Shown: positions 24,939 to 34,846 of the stretch, piece by piece | How positions within the stretch are numbered: position 1 is the first letter of the stretch | Layout of the letters: every line of letters begins with the position of its first letter | Source of the DNA: Siphonodentalium dalli | Lineage: Eukaryota; Mollusca; Scaphopoda; Gadilida; Siphonodentaliidae | Reading direction: 5' to 3' | Assembly: GCA_032622095.1 (NCBI GenBank) | Contig: CP136063.1 | Location: forward strand, 70,967,980-71,031,979 | Length of the DNA stretch: 64,000 nt | Position numbers and translations under genes: made by a program | The notes under the pieces: model-generated | What the model was told of the DNA's origin: nothing | The model's input: the letters and a program-made list of their open reading frames with translations, nothing else | Databases searched by the model: none

Positions 24939-25579
24939 TCATCTCCACCCATTGAACCATGTCGTAATCCCTATGTCTGTCAGTATTTTTATTTTCGGAA
25001 ACGGCCGAATTAAAATATCTTCCAGCCACATCGATGAATCCAAGATCATCCTTCTTGATTCGCCATTTTCGACTGCATATTTTAACGAAGAGTATGTGTC
25101 GTACTTTGTCATCAATTTAGAGCACTTCAATACAAATCTGTGGAACTAATCACGCATGATTGTGGTTGTTTTGTTTGTATGACGACAACAGCATGAATAA
25201 TATGGATACCAATGTCCTAGTGGGATATATTCTGCAGGTATCGATCATACGCGATGCCAATAATTATTTAAAAAAAAAATACATTTACGATTTGAGATAG
25301 ACGGGATCAGTTGTGACTGTGTACGTACATGTACATATGTGGATGTTAATATCAGCAAACTATATATAGGGACTATAACATTGCATAGCAATATACTGAC
25401 CTATTAGTTTTAAACCCAGAGTGTTTGCCGCCATCCATGGCGTACCACCCGACGGTGTATACAAACACAGCCATATAGAAGGGAATCATAATTCCTATTA
25501 ACCGCCAGGGCAGATCTATAGCGCACACTATGGGCTGAGACAATTTGAGATATCTGCCGCCGCCCCTAAGGCGCGCCAT
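24939..25579 (-). CDS. Possible small two-exon gene, single-pass membrane protein, function unknown
   Basis: This is a weak candidate. On the minus strand an ATG at 25579 opens a 59-codon frame with an N-terminal basic segment and one hydrophobic stretch (about residues 27-48). The frame reaches a donor-like G|GTCAGT at 25401/25400. An acceptor-like TTCCACAG ends at 25138. Joining 25579-25401 to 25137-24939 keeps frame: 179 plus 199 nt make 125 codons plus a TGA stop. The codon split across the junction gives Arg. The predicted tail is mixed polar with no motif I recognise. The start context has G at +4 but C at -3. Frame agreement alone would occur by chance one time in three, and I know no homologue. 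It could be spurious or part of a longer gene. Confidence 0.2.
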
Positions 25580-28406
25580 CGGATTATATTAGTAATGGAT
25601 GGGCTAACACGCGCCGGCAGGCGATCTCACTGCTCAAGATAGATATTCCCTCCTGTTTGGCTTTTGTAGTAAATCGCCAAATGTATGCGTGACACAATGT
25701 GATACATACATATTTACCCCAGTTATTTTAATTTATCAGACGGTCACCATATCACCAAGTTACAACGACAATATTTCTTCAATCGGATAATGCATCTTAA
25801 AAAGCACTTAATCGGATAATGCATCTTTAAAAGCACTTAACATTAACAATGATTAGCGCACCACATATAAATGTACATTCATGGCACCGACAAACAAGAT
25901 TTCATGTTCAACACTATGAAAGCGTACTGAAAACATACAATTCGTAATTATGGTGATAAATCACGCAAATAATCCATCGATATACTCAACATCTGCTTAT
26001 GTATGCATTGCATGAAATCAATGGTTATGACCAATGACAAATAGAGTGCGTCGCCCCCTGTCATGGATGCGATCAACCAGCATCGTGTACCTTACACCGT
26101 TGCAGGGACGTGGCAACAGTATATACACTGAAAATATTGTTGACTTAACTGTTTGCTCAACAATTTGACTCCTATTACTCTTTGCTAAATATGACGTGTA
26201 CCGCCTCCTTTGGTCTGATCTCACCCTCGCGCGCGCTTCGGCTACTCCATTAGCAACTTTCCTCCATTATGGAGAGCAAATATATATTTTTTGAACATTC
26301 AGGGGCGAGTAATTCGCTTACAAAATTTTCATGGCATCGTTATCGGGGTGACATGTGACCATGCCATGTAAATTTGGTCGCGTTCGGAGATAATTCACTG
26401 CAACCTGGTGTGCAACCATAAGTGGTAATACGGTGCACCATCTTCGATTTCTTTCAAGCTACAATATGACTTACATGTGGAACAACACTTTTCGCACCTA
26501 TTCAATTTGAAGCCAAGTAGTTTGCATATAAAGCACGAAATGGTTGAATTTTCGAAACCTTATCAAACTGAAATGTACAGCAAATTACGAGATACAAAAC
26601 ATTTGAGTTTATGTCGACCAATTTGATCAGAATTATTTGGTGTCTAGCAATGGTTTTGGTATATCGACACCATTGCAAATCAATGTACATGTACATAGAT
26701 GCGTGGATAAGTAGAGGTTAAAGCGTATATCGTAGCCATTTAACAATATAGAACGAAATCGCTGTTCATTTGACAGGTCATATATAATTGAATAGATGTA
26801 TATTGTGTGTGTATGTAAATGGGAAAAAAACATTACTGCTATTGTATTGTGTTTATTTCAGGCAAGATATGCCCATATATAGTCATAATCCAACATATAA
26901 TTACGAATTTTCGATATACTATATAGGTATGATTTCTTAACATAAGTTAAAGATACGGGCGGCGTTGGTGGTGGGTATGCTGTTAAAATAATCACATCCG
27001 TCAAAAACCGCCATAAACAGAAGGATTAGTAAAAATATAGAGCCTTTGTTCTTATGTCAATCAGAAATATGGCATAAACAGTATGTTATTGTCATTTTCC
27101 CCTTTTGTTGTGTAAACGAAAGCAAAAACGTTACGTTTCCTGGTTTTTTTTTATGTCCGGATATGGTAAACACAAAGAGCGTTATTTGTTAAGGTTTTCC
27201 TGATATGGAAATAATAAAGAGCGTTTATATCATTTGTGTGTGTTAACCAATATAATTGCACTGTGTTATATAAACTTAAGCACAACTTCTGTAACACGAG
27301 CAGTCTCTTGTTTACGTACAACATCGTACGTCTTGACGACAATATACTATCTACGCGCTGATTATGTTTGGCATCGAGCGGAACTGTATATATTTTTGTG
27401 TTCCTTCTGTTAATGCCGATTTGGACAAATATAAATATTTCTGCAACAAACGCCGCCCGTGCCTTTAGCCTCTGGTGTTCCTACTAGCAAGTCCACTCGT
27501 CTGCTTACAGTGTTAAATGTATTCCAAGCTACATCGACCAACACTTATAATACACATGAAATATTGAGCAACAGTATAAAACTAGGCGGCTATCCGGGTG
27601 GATATGCTGATCTATTCGACTTGACACTGATATTAACACACATGGTGGTCAAATGCAGTGGATTTCTGCCAGTCATTATTCATCATCAAAGAAGCATGGA
27701 ATTCCGTGCTGTCTGTATAGGCCAGAAATTCCCACCAGATGATACATTACGTAATACGAACGCCCCGATGCTTGAAGGTTGCTCAATGTGTTGAGCAGAT
27801 GTTTCGGCATTGGAACGCCGGGCTTTATTAGCTTCCGTTTTGTGTCTGTCTTTCATGAAAGTTATCCGACCTCCTGATATTTTAATTATCACTTAAGAAA
27901 CTAGATCGCACTATCGACTTCAAATGAGCCTTCTCAAATTAAATTATATTGTGTATATATGTCACAAGTTAACTTTTGTATATGTATATACATGTATTGT
28001 ACAATAATGGTCCCCATATTTGGAGGAATAAATATCTCTCTCGTGGTATGGCATTACACCTGAATGGTAAGCCCTAATGAATTAAACCAAACGGATCAGA
28101 TTAATGGCAATGACATATAACAGGCAAGTATATTATTTATATTGTAAATACTGTTCATATATTATAATGTATCATTTGAAAATTTATGATGTAAGTCATG
28201 CATGTTCATAAATGTAATATATGTTATCTTAATATCTATGTATTATTGGTCGATAAGATTAAACAAATTGAATTGACCGGTGGAATAGAAAGTAGATTGC
28301 AGGACTGGGAAGTATATCATATATAGGCAAATTTGAGAACGTTCTAAACATTCATAAAATGGCAGTTAAAACAGTTTTAAAAAAACTCTTGCCAGTGTGA
28401 CTCCCA
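25580..28406. other. AT-rich non-coding stretch
   Basis: I see no supportable gene. Short frames on both strands lack family motifs. Items present are a 29-bp tandem duplication (25781-25838), two AAAGAGCGTT motifs at 27175 and 27216, and many ATG-poor AT-rich runs. The longest plus-strand frame (27459-27794, 111 codons) has no recognisable domain and no splice context that I trust. Confidence 0.5.
25781..25838 (+). repeat. 29-bp tandem duplication, two copies
   Basis: AATCGGATAATGCATCTT begins at 25781 and again at 25810. The two 29-bp copies differ only in the A/T run before AAGCACTT. This looks like a local slippage or microhomology duplication with no evident function. Confidence 0.9.
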
Positions 28407-28424
28407 CCCCCCCCCCCCCCCCCC
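28407..28424 (+). repeat. Poly-C tract (18 C)
   Basis: An uninterrupted run of 18 C sits in a wider C-rich stretch (28402-28433). Length is likely uncertain in sequencing. On the minus strand it produces a glycine run in an otherwise hydrophobic 82-codon frame, which I do not call a gene. Confidence 0.95.
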
Positions 28425-28718
28425 TCCACCCCCATATTGCGTGCAAACAACAGTCGCTATCTTGGAACAGCATACCACAACTATAAGCACTGATCTCAGG
28501 TTATAATATGAAAGGATCAATTGTGTTAATGCCATACTGACTAATATTATTGCCAAAATTAATGCTGTGCCAGCGTAACACAACACAGCCGACCCATAAC
28601 TATAATTATACAGTATTTCTCGCATTGTCGTTTATTTGTATGCCGTGATAATGGGTGGCTGAACACAACAGTCGGTTAAGGGTACTCAATCCGAATTAAT
28701 GCTCGCAAATATGTCGAT

Positions 28719-28720
<2 letters not shown>

Positions 28721-28784
<64 letters not shown>
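28721..28784. repeat. (TA)32 microsatellite
   Basis: A perfect 64-bp alternating TA run follows CGATGG and precedes GCTTTATTAACC. It lies downstream, on the minus strand, of the LINE fragment at 29171-29841. It may be that element's terminal microsatellite tail or an independent slippage tract. Confidence 0.97.
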
Positions 28785-28785
<1 letters not shown>

Positions 28786-29170
28786 CTTTATTAACCTCCA
28801 TTAACGGAGATCATACATCAATACATTGTATGTGTTGTATAAACGAATTGGAGCGTTTTGTACACATAAAGGTGAGAGTGGTATTTAAAAACATTATTTA
28901 GTATATATACAAACAACATTTGAGCATAGAAAATGGCGGCAAAAAGTAACAACACTGAATTCCAGTACATTACAGCAGTATGAGCCGTATGGTCTATGTA
29001 CCATATTAGAGTTTGATCACATATAGATAAGGAAAGTGTATATCGCATGCGTATAGATGTTGATCTTATGTTCACTAAGCCATGCTCCTTTTCACCCTCA
29101 AACATTTTAATGTCAACAAGACTTGCTTTTCTGGCAGGCAGCAAGCACACGCAAGCAATCGGGTATAGTC
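28785..29170 (-). other. Downstream flank of LINE fragment A, possible 3' untranslated part
   Basis: Sequence between the (TA)32 tract and the stop codon of LINE fragment A. A 127-codon minus-strand frame spans much of it (28818-29201) but shows no motif and overlaps the LINE frame. If the TA tract is the tail, this is the LINE 3' untranslated region; that is inference. Confidence 0.35.
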
Positions 29171-29841
29171 TTAACGGGCATTGTTTCGTAAAAGTTGGCA
29201 TCCTTTGTACATGAATTTCGCGGCGAATGTGAGAATATCTCCCCGAGCATTGATGACAACGAGTGGAGGAACGAAGGCTGTGCCGCCGATTAGGAAGTCA
29301 CATAGATGGTTTTGCGAGAGTGAATCGAGAAACATAAAACATTCTACCCCAAAGAAGTCAATGGTGATTGACCAGAAACTATATCTCAATTGATGCATGG
29401 CTGGCACATTACATGTAAATAATACATGTTCAATTTCTTTGTGATACGTTGATCTGCAGGCACCGCAATTCGAGTTGTTATTGAACATCGATCTGGCTTT
29501 TCAAAAAATGTTGTTGTTGGAATCGGATGATATGGGGACCATCGAATCGGATTGAGTACCTTTAATCTGGGTGGAGGAAATAAACCGGGGATCAATCAAC
29601 GTTCTTCCTCAGAATATTGCTTCATTGCCGCGAGATATGCCACTACTGTGATCTCAATGGCGAGGCATGACAATTGTGCCAGTATGACAACTGAAGCGGC
29701 ATTTCAAAAAATGTTGTTGTTGGAATCGGATGATATGGGGATCATCGCATCGGATTGAGCACCTTTAAATTGGGTGGAGGTAATAATTCGGGTTCAATCC
29801 ACGTTCTTCCTCAGAATATTGCTTCAATGCAGCGAGGAATT
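29171..29841 (-). pseudogene. Non-LTR retrotransposon (LINE) 3'-end fragment A, broken
   Basis: The open part (29171-29488) carries a zinc-knuckle-like motif: Cys8, Cys11, His16, His21 and Cys26 (C-x2-C-x4-H-x4-H-x4-C). This is followed by an aromatic-rich stretch and a DILTFAAKFMYK segment. That order is typical of the region after the reverse transcriptase domain in many invertebrate LINE proteins (zf-RVT-like). A TGA stands just before the first ATG, so the frame is cut off from the polymerase. Further upstream (about 29600-29700) another frame reads SCLAIE..VVAYL, matching a segment of fragment B (residues 32-44), which shows that the two fragments belong to one family. The polymerase and endonuclease domains are absent. 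Family membership is from motif recognition only. Confidence 0.55.
29498..29841 (-). repeat. 203-bp offset direct duplication inside LINE fragment A
   Basis: TTTCAAAAAATGTTGTTGTT begins near 29499 and again near 29702. About 138 bp after each start are alike (ATCGGATGATATGGGGA, GGTGGAGG, TTCTTCCTCAGAATATTGCT) with roughly a dozen differences. The copies are therefore not a fresh duplication. It interrupts the LINE reading frame. Confidence 0.85.
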
Positions 29842-30064
29842 ATGATATGATATTTATTAGCATAAAACACTCATGTGAGCCGTATGCATTACATAATAAT
29901 AAGACATATAATTTACACATACATAGTTCATATAATAAACTTTCCACATATTCATACTACAGTTATACAATGACTTAGTAGAGCTCAATAATATAAGCAT
30001 GCAAATAAACTGTATGCAGGCCTATGATATCGTGTGGAATAGAAATTAATTATTAATTTATTCA
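29842..30064 (-). other. 3' untranslated region of LINE fragment B (inferred)
   Basis: Read on the minus strand, the stop codon at 30067-30065 is followed by about 220 AT-rich bases. They end GGCTCACATGAGTGTTTTAT, then GCTAATAAATATC and a short ATC-rich run, after which sequence of fragment A begins. An AATAAA signal close to a short simple-repeat tail is usual for LINE 3' ends, so this junction is probably the original 3' insertion end of copy B. Confidence 0.45.
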
Positions 30065-30670
30065 TCAACTTCGGGCTTCTTTTCTCATTTCAAAGAATTC
30101 TTTGAAAGCTCGACTGATCACATTACTTGTATTTGGTTGGTCGTTTCGCATTATGTATATGCATTTTGAGATACTACTGGCCCTTAGAAATTTAGTGATT
30201 CATATAGGCCTTTTTCTCAATTTGTCGTATTTGATACAATGGAGAACAAAATGCTTCTCGTCTTCCACTGAGTTAGTATTGCACATCTTGAATATCCGAT
30301 CATTGGCTGGCGTCGGTGGGCGTTTGTGTTGGCCTTTTTCTATTTCTAATGAATGACAGCTGATTCGAAGTCTACATAATTGTTCACGGTCTTTGATAGA
30401 AATTGTATGTATTAGATATGGTTCGAGTCGAAAAATGGTTTTGAATTGTTTGTATGGCCTTCGTTTACTGTGTGGATCGTCTGCACTGATAATATACTTA
30501 TTTATATATTCATCCTTCAATCGTTCTGTGACGAGATTAATATATGCCACTACTGGGGTATCAATGGCGAGGCAGCTGCCAGTATGCCCTGTGGAGCAGC
30601 TTGAAACTAAATCAGTTACATTAATTAGTCCTGAATAGACAATAATGATTTGACGGTTAAGGCGCTGCAT
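30065..30670 (-). pseudogene. Non-LTR retrotransposon (LINE) C-terminal fragment B, with in-frame stop
   Basis: The minus-strand frame from 30670 reads 156 codons to a TGA at 30202-30200. The same frame then continues for 44 more codons to a second TGA at 30067-30065, which I take as the natural end. Diagnostic features are the block LRISCHSLEIEKG (residues 101-113), then RIFKMCN (125-131), then His140-x4-Cys145. In related LINE proteins the residue at 127 is normally the first zinc-binding Cys; here it is Phe. That substitution, the internal stop and the lack of any polymerase domain mark it as dead. An upstream in-frame TGA precedes residue 1. It lies in the same orientation as fragment A. 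Confidence 0.65.
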
Positions 30671-32299
30671 GACGTCGCTTCTAATGGCTCATACTTTGGT
30701 CTCCCAGGGTCGATGAAAAAATTATAATAAGCTGATTGTGTCATAACGTGAACAGACGAAAGGCCAAATTTCAATTTGGTCAGAACGTCACAGTCTTTGG
30801 TCAAACGCCACCTATTTTAATCACAGATTCTGACCCGCTTTCCGTCATCCAAATAGGTATAATTTGGGGAAACTATTATGTCATGTACAAAAGACTTATT
30901 CGCGATATCGAATTTAGAAGCAATAAAGAGCGTTTCTATGCCATTTGTATGCCATTTGACTGATTTATGTGAATATGTTAGAATAGGGCCCTTCGGTCAT
31001 TTCACATTTAATAATTAAAGCTGAAATGTCTAGAGTAAGCACGCGTGACATTTTTTCTCTCGAAACAACTCCAAAATCCGACTCGAATAAATAACCAACA
31101 ACCACATGCGTGTAATTGGCCCATCGTGCCACTTATCCCACCCGATCACATCAAACCGAAGCCAATCAGGTTTATATGCGCTTATTTTATTAGAGATATG
31201 ATAAGGTACGGGAGCTTCCACGTTCGTTCTGACTTCACATCGCCATCATTGGCTCATTTAGTAACTTCTACAGTCGTTCCGGGTCTGTATAATCAGGGGG
31301 AGTTTCCTGCAATATGTCCATTAACCACTAAAAAGTTATTGAAGAACACACTGATAAAATACACATATTCATTGCAAGTGGCAGAAACACAACGAAACTG
31401 ACTTTTGTTCCTTCTGGCTATTTTCCCGTGAAATAAATATAGGTATAAATACACGAAATACTATTATGATGACTATATATGCCGTAAACAAACGACTTAT
31501 TCTAGATATAGAATATAGAAGTCGAGATCAGCACGAAGCAGTAAAAAGCGTTCGTTGCTAACACATTTATGGTATGGATACAGATAGGAAATTTTAATGA
31601 TTTTTGTCATGTAGTTAGACACCCGATCAAATACCACTCACTCCTTTTAAAATTGTTATTTCAAATTTATTTCTATGTATATAAAGCACAGGACGCTTTT
31701 TCTTGAAACAAACCCAAAATCCGACCTACCCAAATGGCCGACAACCAAATGGGTGCAATTGGCCCAGCGTACCAATTATCTGCCCCATGACAGATTTTGT
31801 CAAAATGTTAGAATAGGGCTCTTCTTTCGTTACATATTTCGTCAACAACATCATGGTGGCCGCGGACCAAGGTTCTACGCTAAATGCCAAATAGGGTCAA
31901 GCAATTGGTATGTTATAGGTTGTTTCTAAGCCGAAGACACATCAAAACACACCCGATCAACTCAAACACCAGGGGGGGGTTCAAATATCGCACCCATGCC
32001 ATTTATGGCCCCCTTGTACGATTTAGTGAAATCAAAGGATGCTGATGGATGGCCCCACGACGATGCGCGTGCCACTATGCCCTGGGGATCCGCGTTACAC
32101 TAAATCAAATACATTAACTAATCCCTTAGTGTATCATTTGCCAATTAAGCCGCGGCATAGCATTAATTGTAATCTCTCATGCTCAGGTTTCCCAAAAGTC
32201 GATGGAATAATTCAGTTGAAACCGTGTACATTGAGTTGTCGGTATTATTCTCATAACGTCACACCGATAGAAATGTCACATTTCAGAACTGTGTCTGGC
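30671..32299. repeat. Degraded composite repeats related to those at 38.2-45.3 kb
   Basis: Several old copies of modules seen again further right. The AATAGGGCCCTTCGG phrase near 30983 and its variant near 31812 match the 483-bp repeat. About 31195-31295 (ACTTC.AC.GTCG.TCCGGG.CTGTATAATCA) matches 38280-38375. About 31030-31170 and 31680-31800 match each other (AAAATCCGAC, GTAATTGGCCC/GCAATTGGCCC). About 31440-31640 matches 42355-42560 and 45110-45290. About 32014-32287 matches 42002-42272 closely. Short frames on both strands are incidental. Confidence 0.7.
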
Positions 32300-34064
32300 A
32301 TACACGAACATCATACCCCGTGCTACCCCGAGGGGGTGAAAATGGGGTATGTACCATCTTCGAGAACCGTAGGGTAGGGGTTTCGACCGATTTGACTGCA
32401 TGGGTGGGTAGCCCGCCCCACATACCACACAGAAACTCCCATCCCCACCCATTACCCACGGGGGTGCCACCCCGATTGGGTAACAATTGGGTATGGACCA
32501 TTTTCGAGAACAGTATTGGATTTAAACCGATTTGACGGCACGGTGGGTGGCCCACCCCAAATACTCCCTAGAAACAACCGACTCCCTTCCAATCACTTCG
32601 GGGTATGGACCATTTTCGAGAACAGTAAGGATTTGGACCGATATGACGGCATGGGTGGGTGGCCCGTCCCATATATCTCTCAGAAACACTCCAAATCTCT
32701 ACCCAATCACCCCGGGTGTTACCACGCGAAGGGGTGAAATGGGGTATAAACTATTTCCAAGAACGGTAAGGATTTCGACCGATTTGACGGCATGGGTGGG
32801 TGGCTCGTCCCAAACACCCATAGAGACGACAGACCCCCACACAGCAAACCCGGTGATTGCCACCCCGAAGAGGTGAAAATGGGATATGGACCATTTTCGA
32901 GAACAGCATCGACCATTTTCGAGAACGGTACAGATTTCGACCAATTTGACGGAACGGTTCGGTGGCCTGACACAAACACACCGAGCCCAACCTATCACCA
33001 CCGGGGGTGCCACCCGAAGGGGTGAAATGGGGTATAAACCATTTTCAAGAACAGTTGGGATTTCGACCGATTTGATTGCATGCTGGGTGGGTGGCCCGCC
33101 CCAAATACCTACTAGAAACACCAGACTCCCCACTCATCACCCCCGGGTGGTGACAACAGAAGGGGTGAAAATGGGGGATGAACCATTTTCGAGAACGGTA
33201 AGTATTTCGACCGATTTGACGGCAAGGGTGGTCGCTCGTCCCAAATACCCCCTATAGACACCAGACCCCCGCCCATCAACAACGAAGAGGTGAAAATGGG
33301 GTATGGACCATTTTCGAGAACAGTATCGACCACTTTCCAGAACGGTAAGAATTTCGACCGATTTGACGGCATTTGTGGGTGGCCCGCCCCAAATACCCCC
33401 TAGAAACACCAGACCCATCCCATCAACCTCTGGGGTTGGCACCCCGAAGAGGTGAAAATAGGTTATGGACAAATTTCGTGACGGCATGGGTGGATGGCCC
33501 CCCCCAAATACCCCATAGAAACACCCCAGCCACACCACCCCGGGAGTGACACCCCGTAGGTGTGAAAATAGTGTATGGACCATTCTCGAGAACGGTAAAT
33601 ATTTTTACCGATTTGACGGCATGGGTGGGTGGCCCGCCCCAAATACCCAATAGAAACACCCGACCCCCACCAATCACATTGGGTGTGCGACCCAGGGTGG
33701 GGGGGTGAACATGTGGTATAGACAACTTTCGAGAATGGTAAGAATTTCAACCGATTTGACCGCGTGTGTGTGGGTGCCCCACCCTAAATTCACAATTTAA
33801 ACACCAATTTGAAACACCCCCACCCATCACCCCGAGGGGGTACAAATGGTGTTTGGACCATTTTCGAGAACGGTAAGGTTTTCAACCGATTTGACGACAT
33901 GGTGTGTGTCCCGCCCATATACCTCCCAGAAACACCCGCCCCCCGCCCATCACCCCGGGGGTGCCACCCAGAGGGTAGGAATTTAGACCGATTTGACGGA
34001 ATGGGTTGGTGGCCCACCCCAAATACCACATAAAACACCCCGACCACCCACCCATCAACCCGGG
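32300..34064 (+). repeat. GC-rich satellite of about 140 bp, block 1a
   Basis: Degenerate direct tandem units each read, in order, GGGGTATGGACCATTTTCGA, GAACGGTAAGGATTTCGACC, GATTTGACGGCATGGG, TGGGTGGCCCGCCCCAAATA, CC..TAGAAACACCC, then a C-rich CCCACCCATCACCCCGGGGG stretch and TGCCACCCCGAGGGGGTGAA. Unit length is mostly 136-143 bp, and divergence between units is substantial. All copies run the same way. Units near 32892 and 33303 share an extra half-motif duplication (a second TTTTCGAGAAC/TTTCCAGAAC), 411 bp apart or three units, which suggests a higher-order repeat. Many overlapping frames appear because stop codons are rare in this GC-rich unit; they are not genes. Confidence 0.9.
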
Positions 34065-34846
34065 CCCTATACTATAGAACACAATTATTGTAATCACAAG
34101 CTTCAGTGGGGCACACAAAAGGTGTCGATTACCATAGACCTCCACTCTTATTCTAACAGTGTATAGGCGACTTCTTGTAATTCCGCTTTCACATGCATGT
34201 TGACCAATAAAATAATTGGTAACCAATAAAATAATAAGTTTTTCACATGTGACTTGATTGACCAATGAAAAAAATGAGTCCTCGGAGACACTCATTGAGA
34301 TGTTATCGCTAGTGCATGGGTGAGCCGTGTTCAATTTGATTAGTGGTAATCGGTATCCTTTAAATAATCGCCCAGTGAGTACACCGCAACCGTTCGTGCA
34401 TTGTGTTATATTTCATCAATGGTTATCGTCTGTTCCAACAATTCAAGTCGTACGATGTATTTAATATCTAGTTGGTTTGTCATTCAGAATCGCTGCAGTA
34501 TTCTATTGATAATATGTACAAGAGACGTGGCTAGAAGGTTTCAGGTGCAGGTTTAAACTCCAAGTTGTGTACCCACAAAGGAGACCCTCTAACAACATCC
34601 CTGCACGAATGTCATAATTGGTCAATACTCCAATACAGACTTTAGGTTGTTTGCCACGAGACAACCGCTTGATTGCCGCAGTGTGAATGCCATTCTGATC
34701 AAACCCAATCACCCATCGGCAATGAGCCCACATGCACACGGGTATAATATACACTATTACAATACAGTGGTCTATTGCACTTGCCCGCCTCCTGTGTACC
34801 TCCCTTAACCTTGTGATTACAATTATTATGGTCCATAGTTCAAGGC
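34065..34846. mobile_element. Non-autonomous DNA transposon (MITE-like) inserted in the satellite
   Basis: About 782 bp of non-satellite sequence interrupts the 140-bp array. Its ends are inverted: the left end (about 34065-34126) has CTATAGAACACAATTATTG then TAATCACAAG, and the reverse complement of the right end (about 34785-34846) has CTATGGACCATAATAATTG then TAATCACAAG, continuing with further matches for about 50 bp at roughly three quarters identity. CCCGGG flanks both sides (34059-34064 and 34847-34852) and may be the target-site duplication, although the satellite is itself rich in this motif. No transposase frame is present; a 118-codon minus-strand frame (34503-34859) crosses the right end and shows no motif. 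The superfamily is not assigned. Confidence 0.65.

Noticed and set aside
28377-28625. 82-codon hydrophobic minus-strand frame ending in a glycine run
   Set aside because: The glycine run comes from the 18-C tract. There is no convincing splice site, motif or upstream signal; AT-rich sequence readily encodes hydrophobic stretches.
29786-29798. GGGTTCAATCC, a match to a tRNA internal promoter B box
   Set aside because: No A box or cloverleaf at the right distance, and it lies in the LINE duplication, where the sister copy has a changed sequence.
30200-30670. LINE fragment B as a functional host gene
   Set aside because: The typical LINE C-terminal block is combined with a lost Cys, an internal TGA and an upstream stop, so it is a dead fragment.
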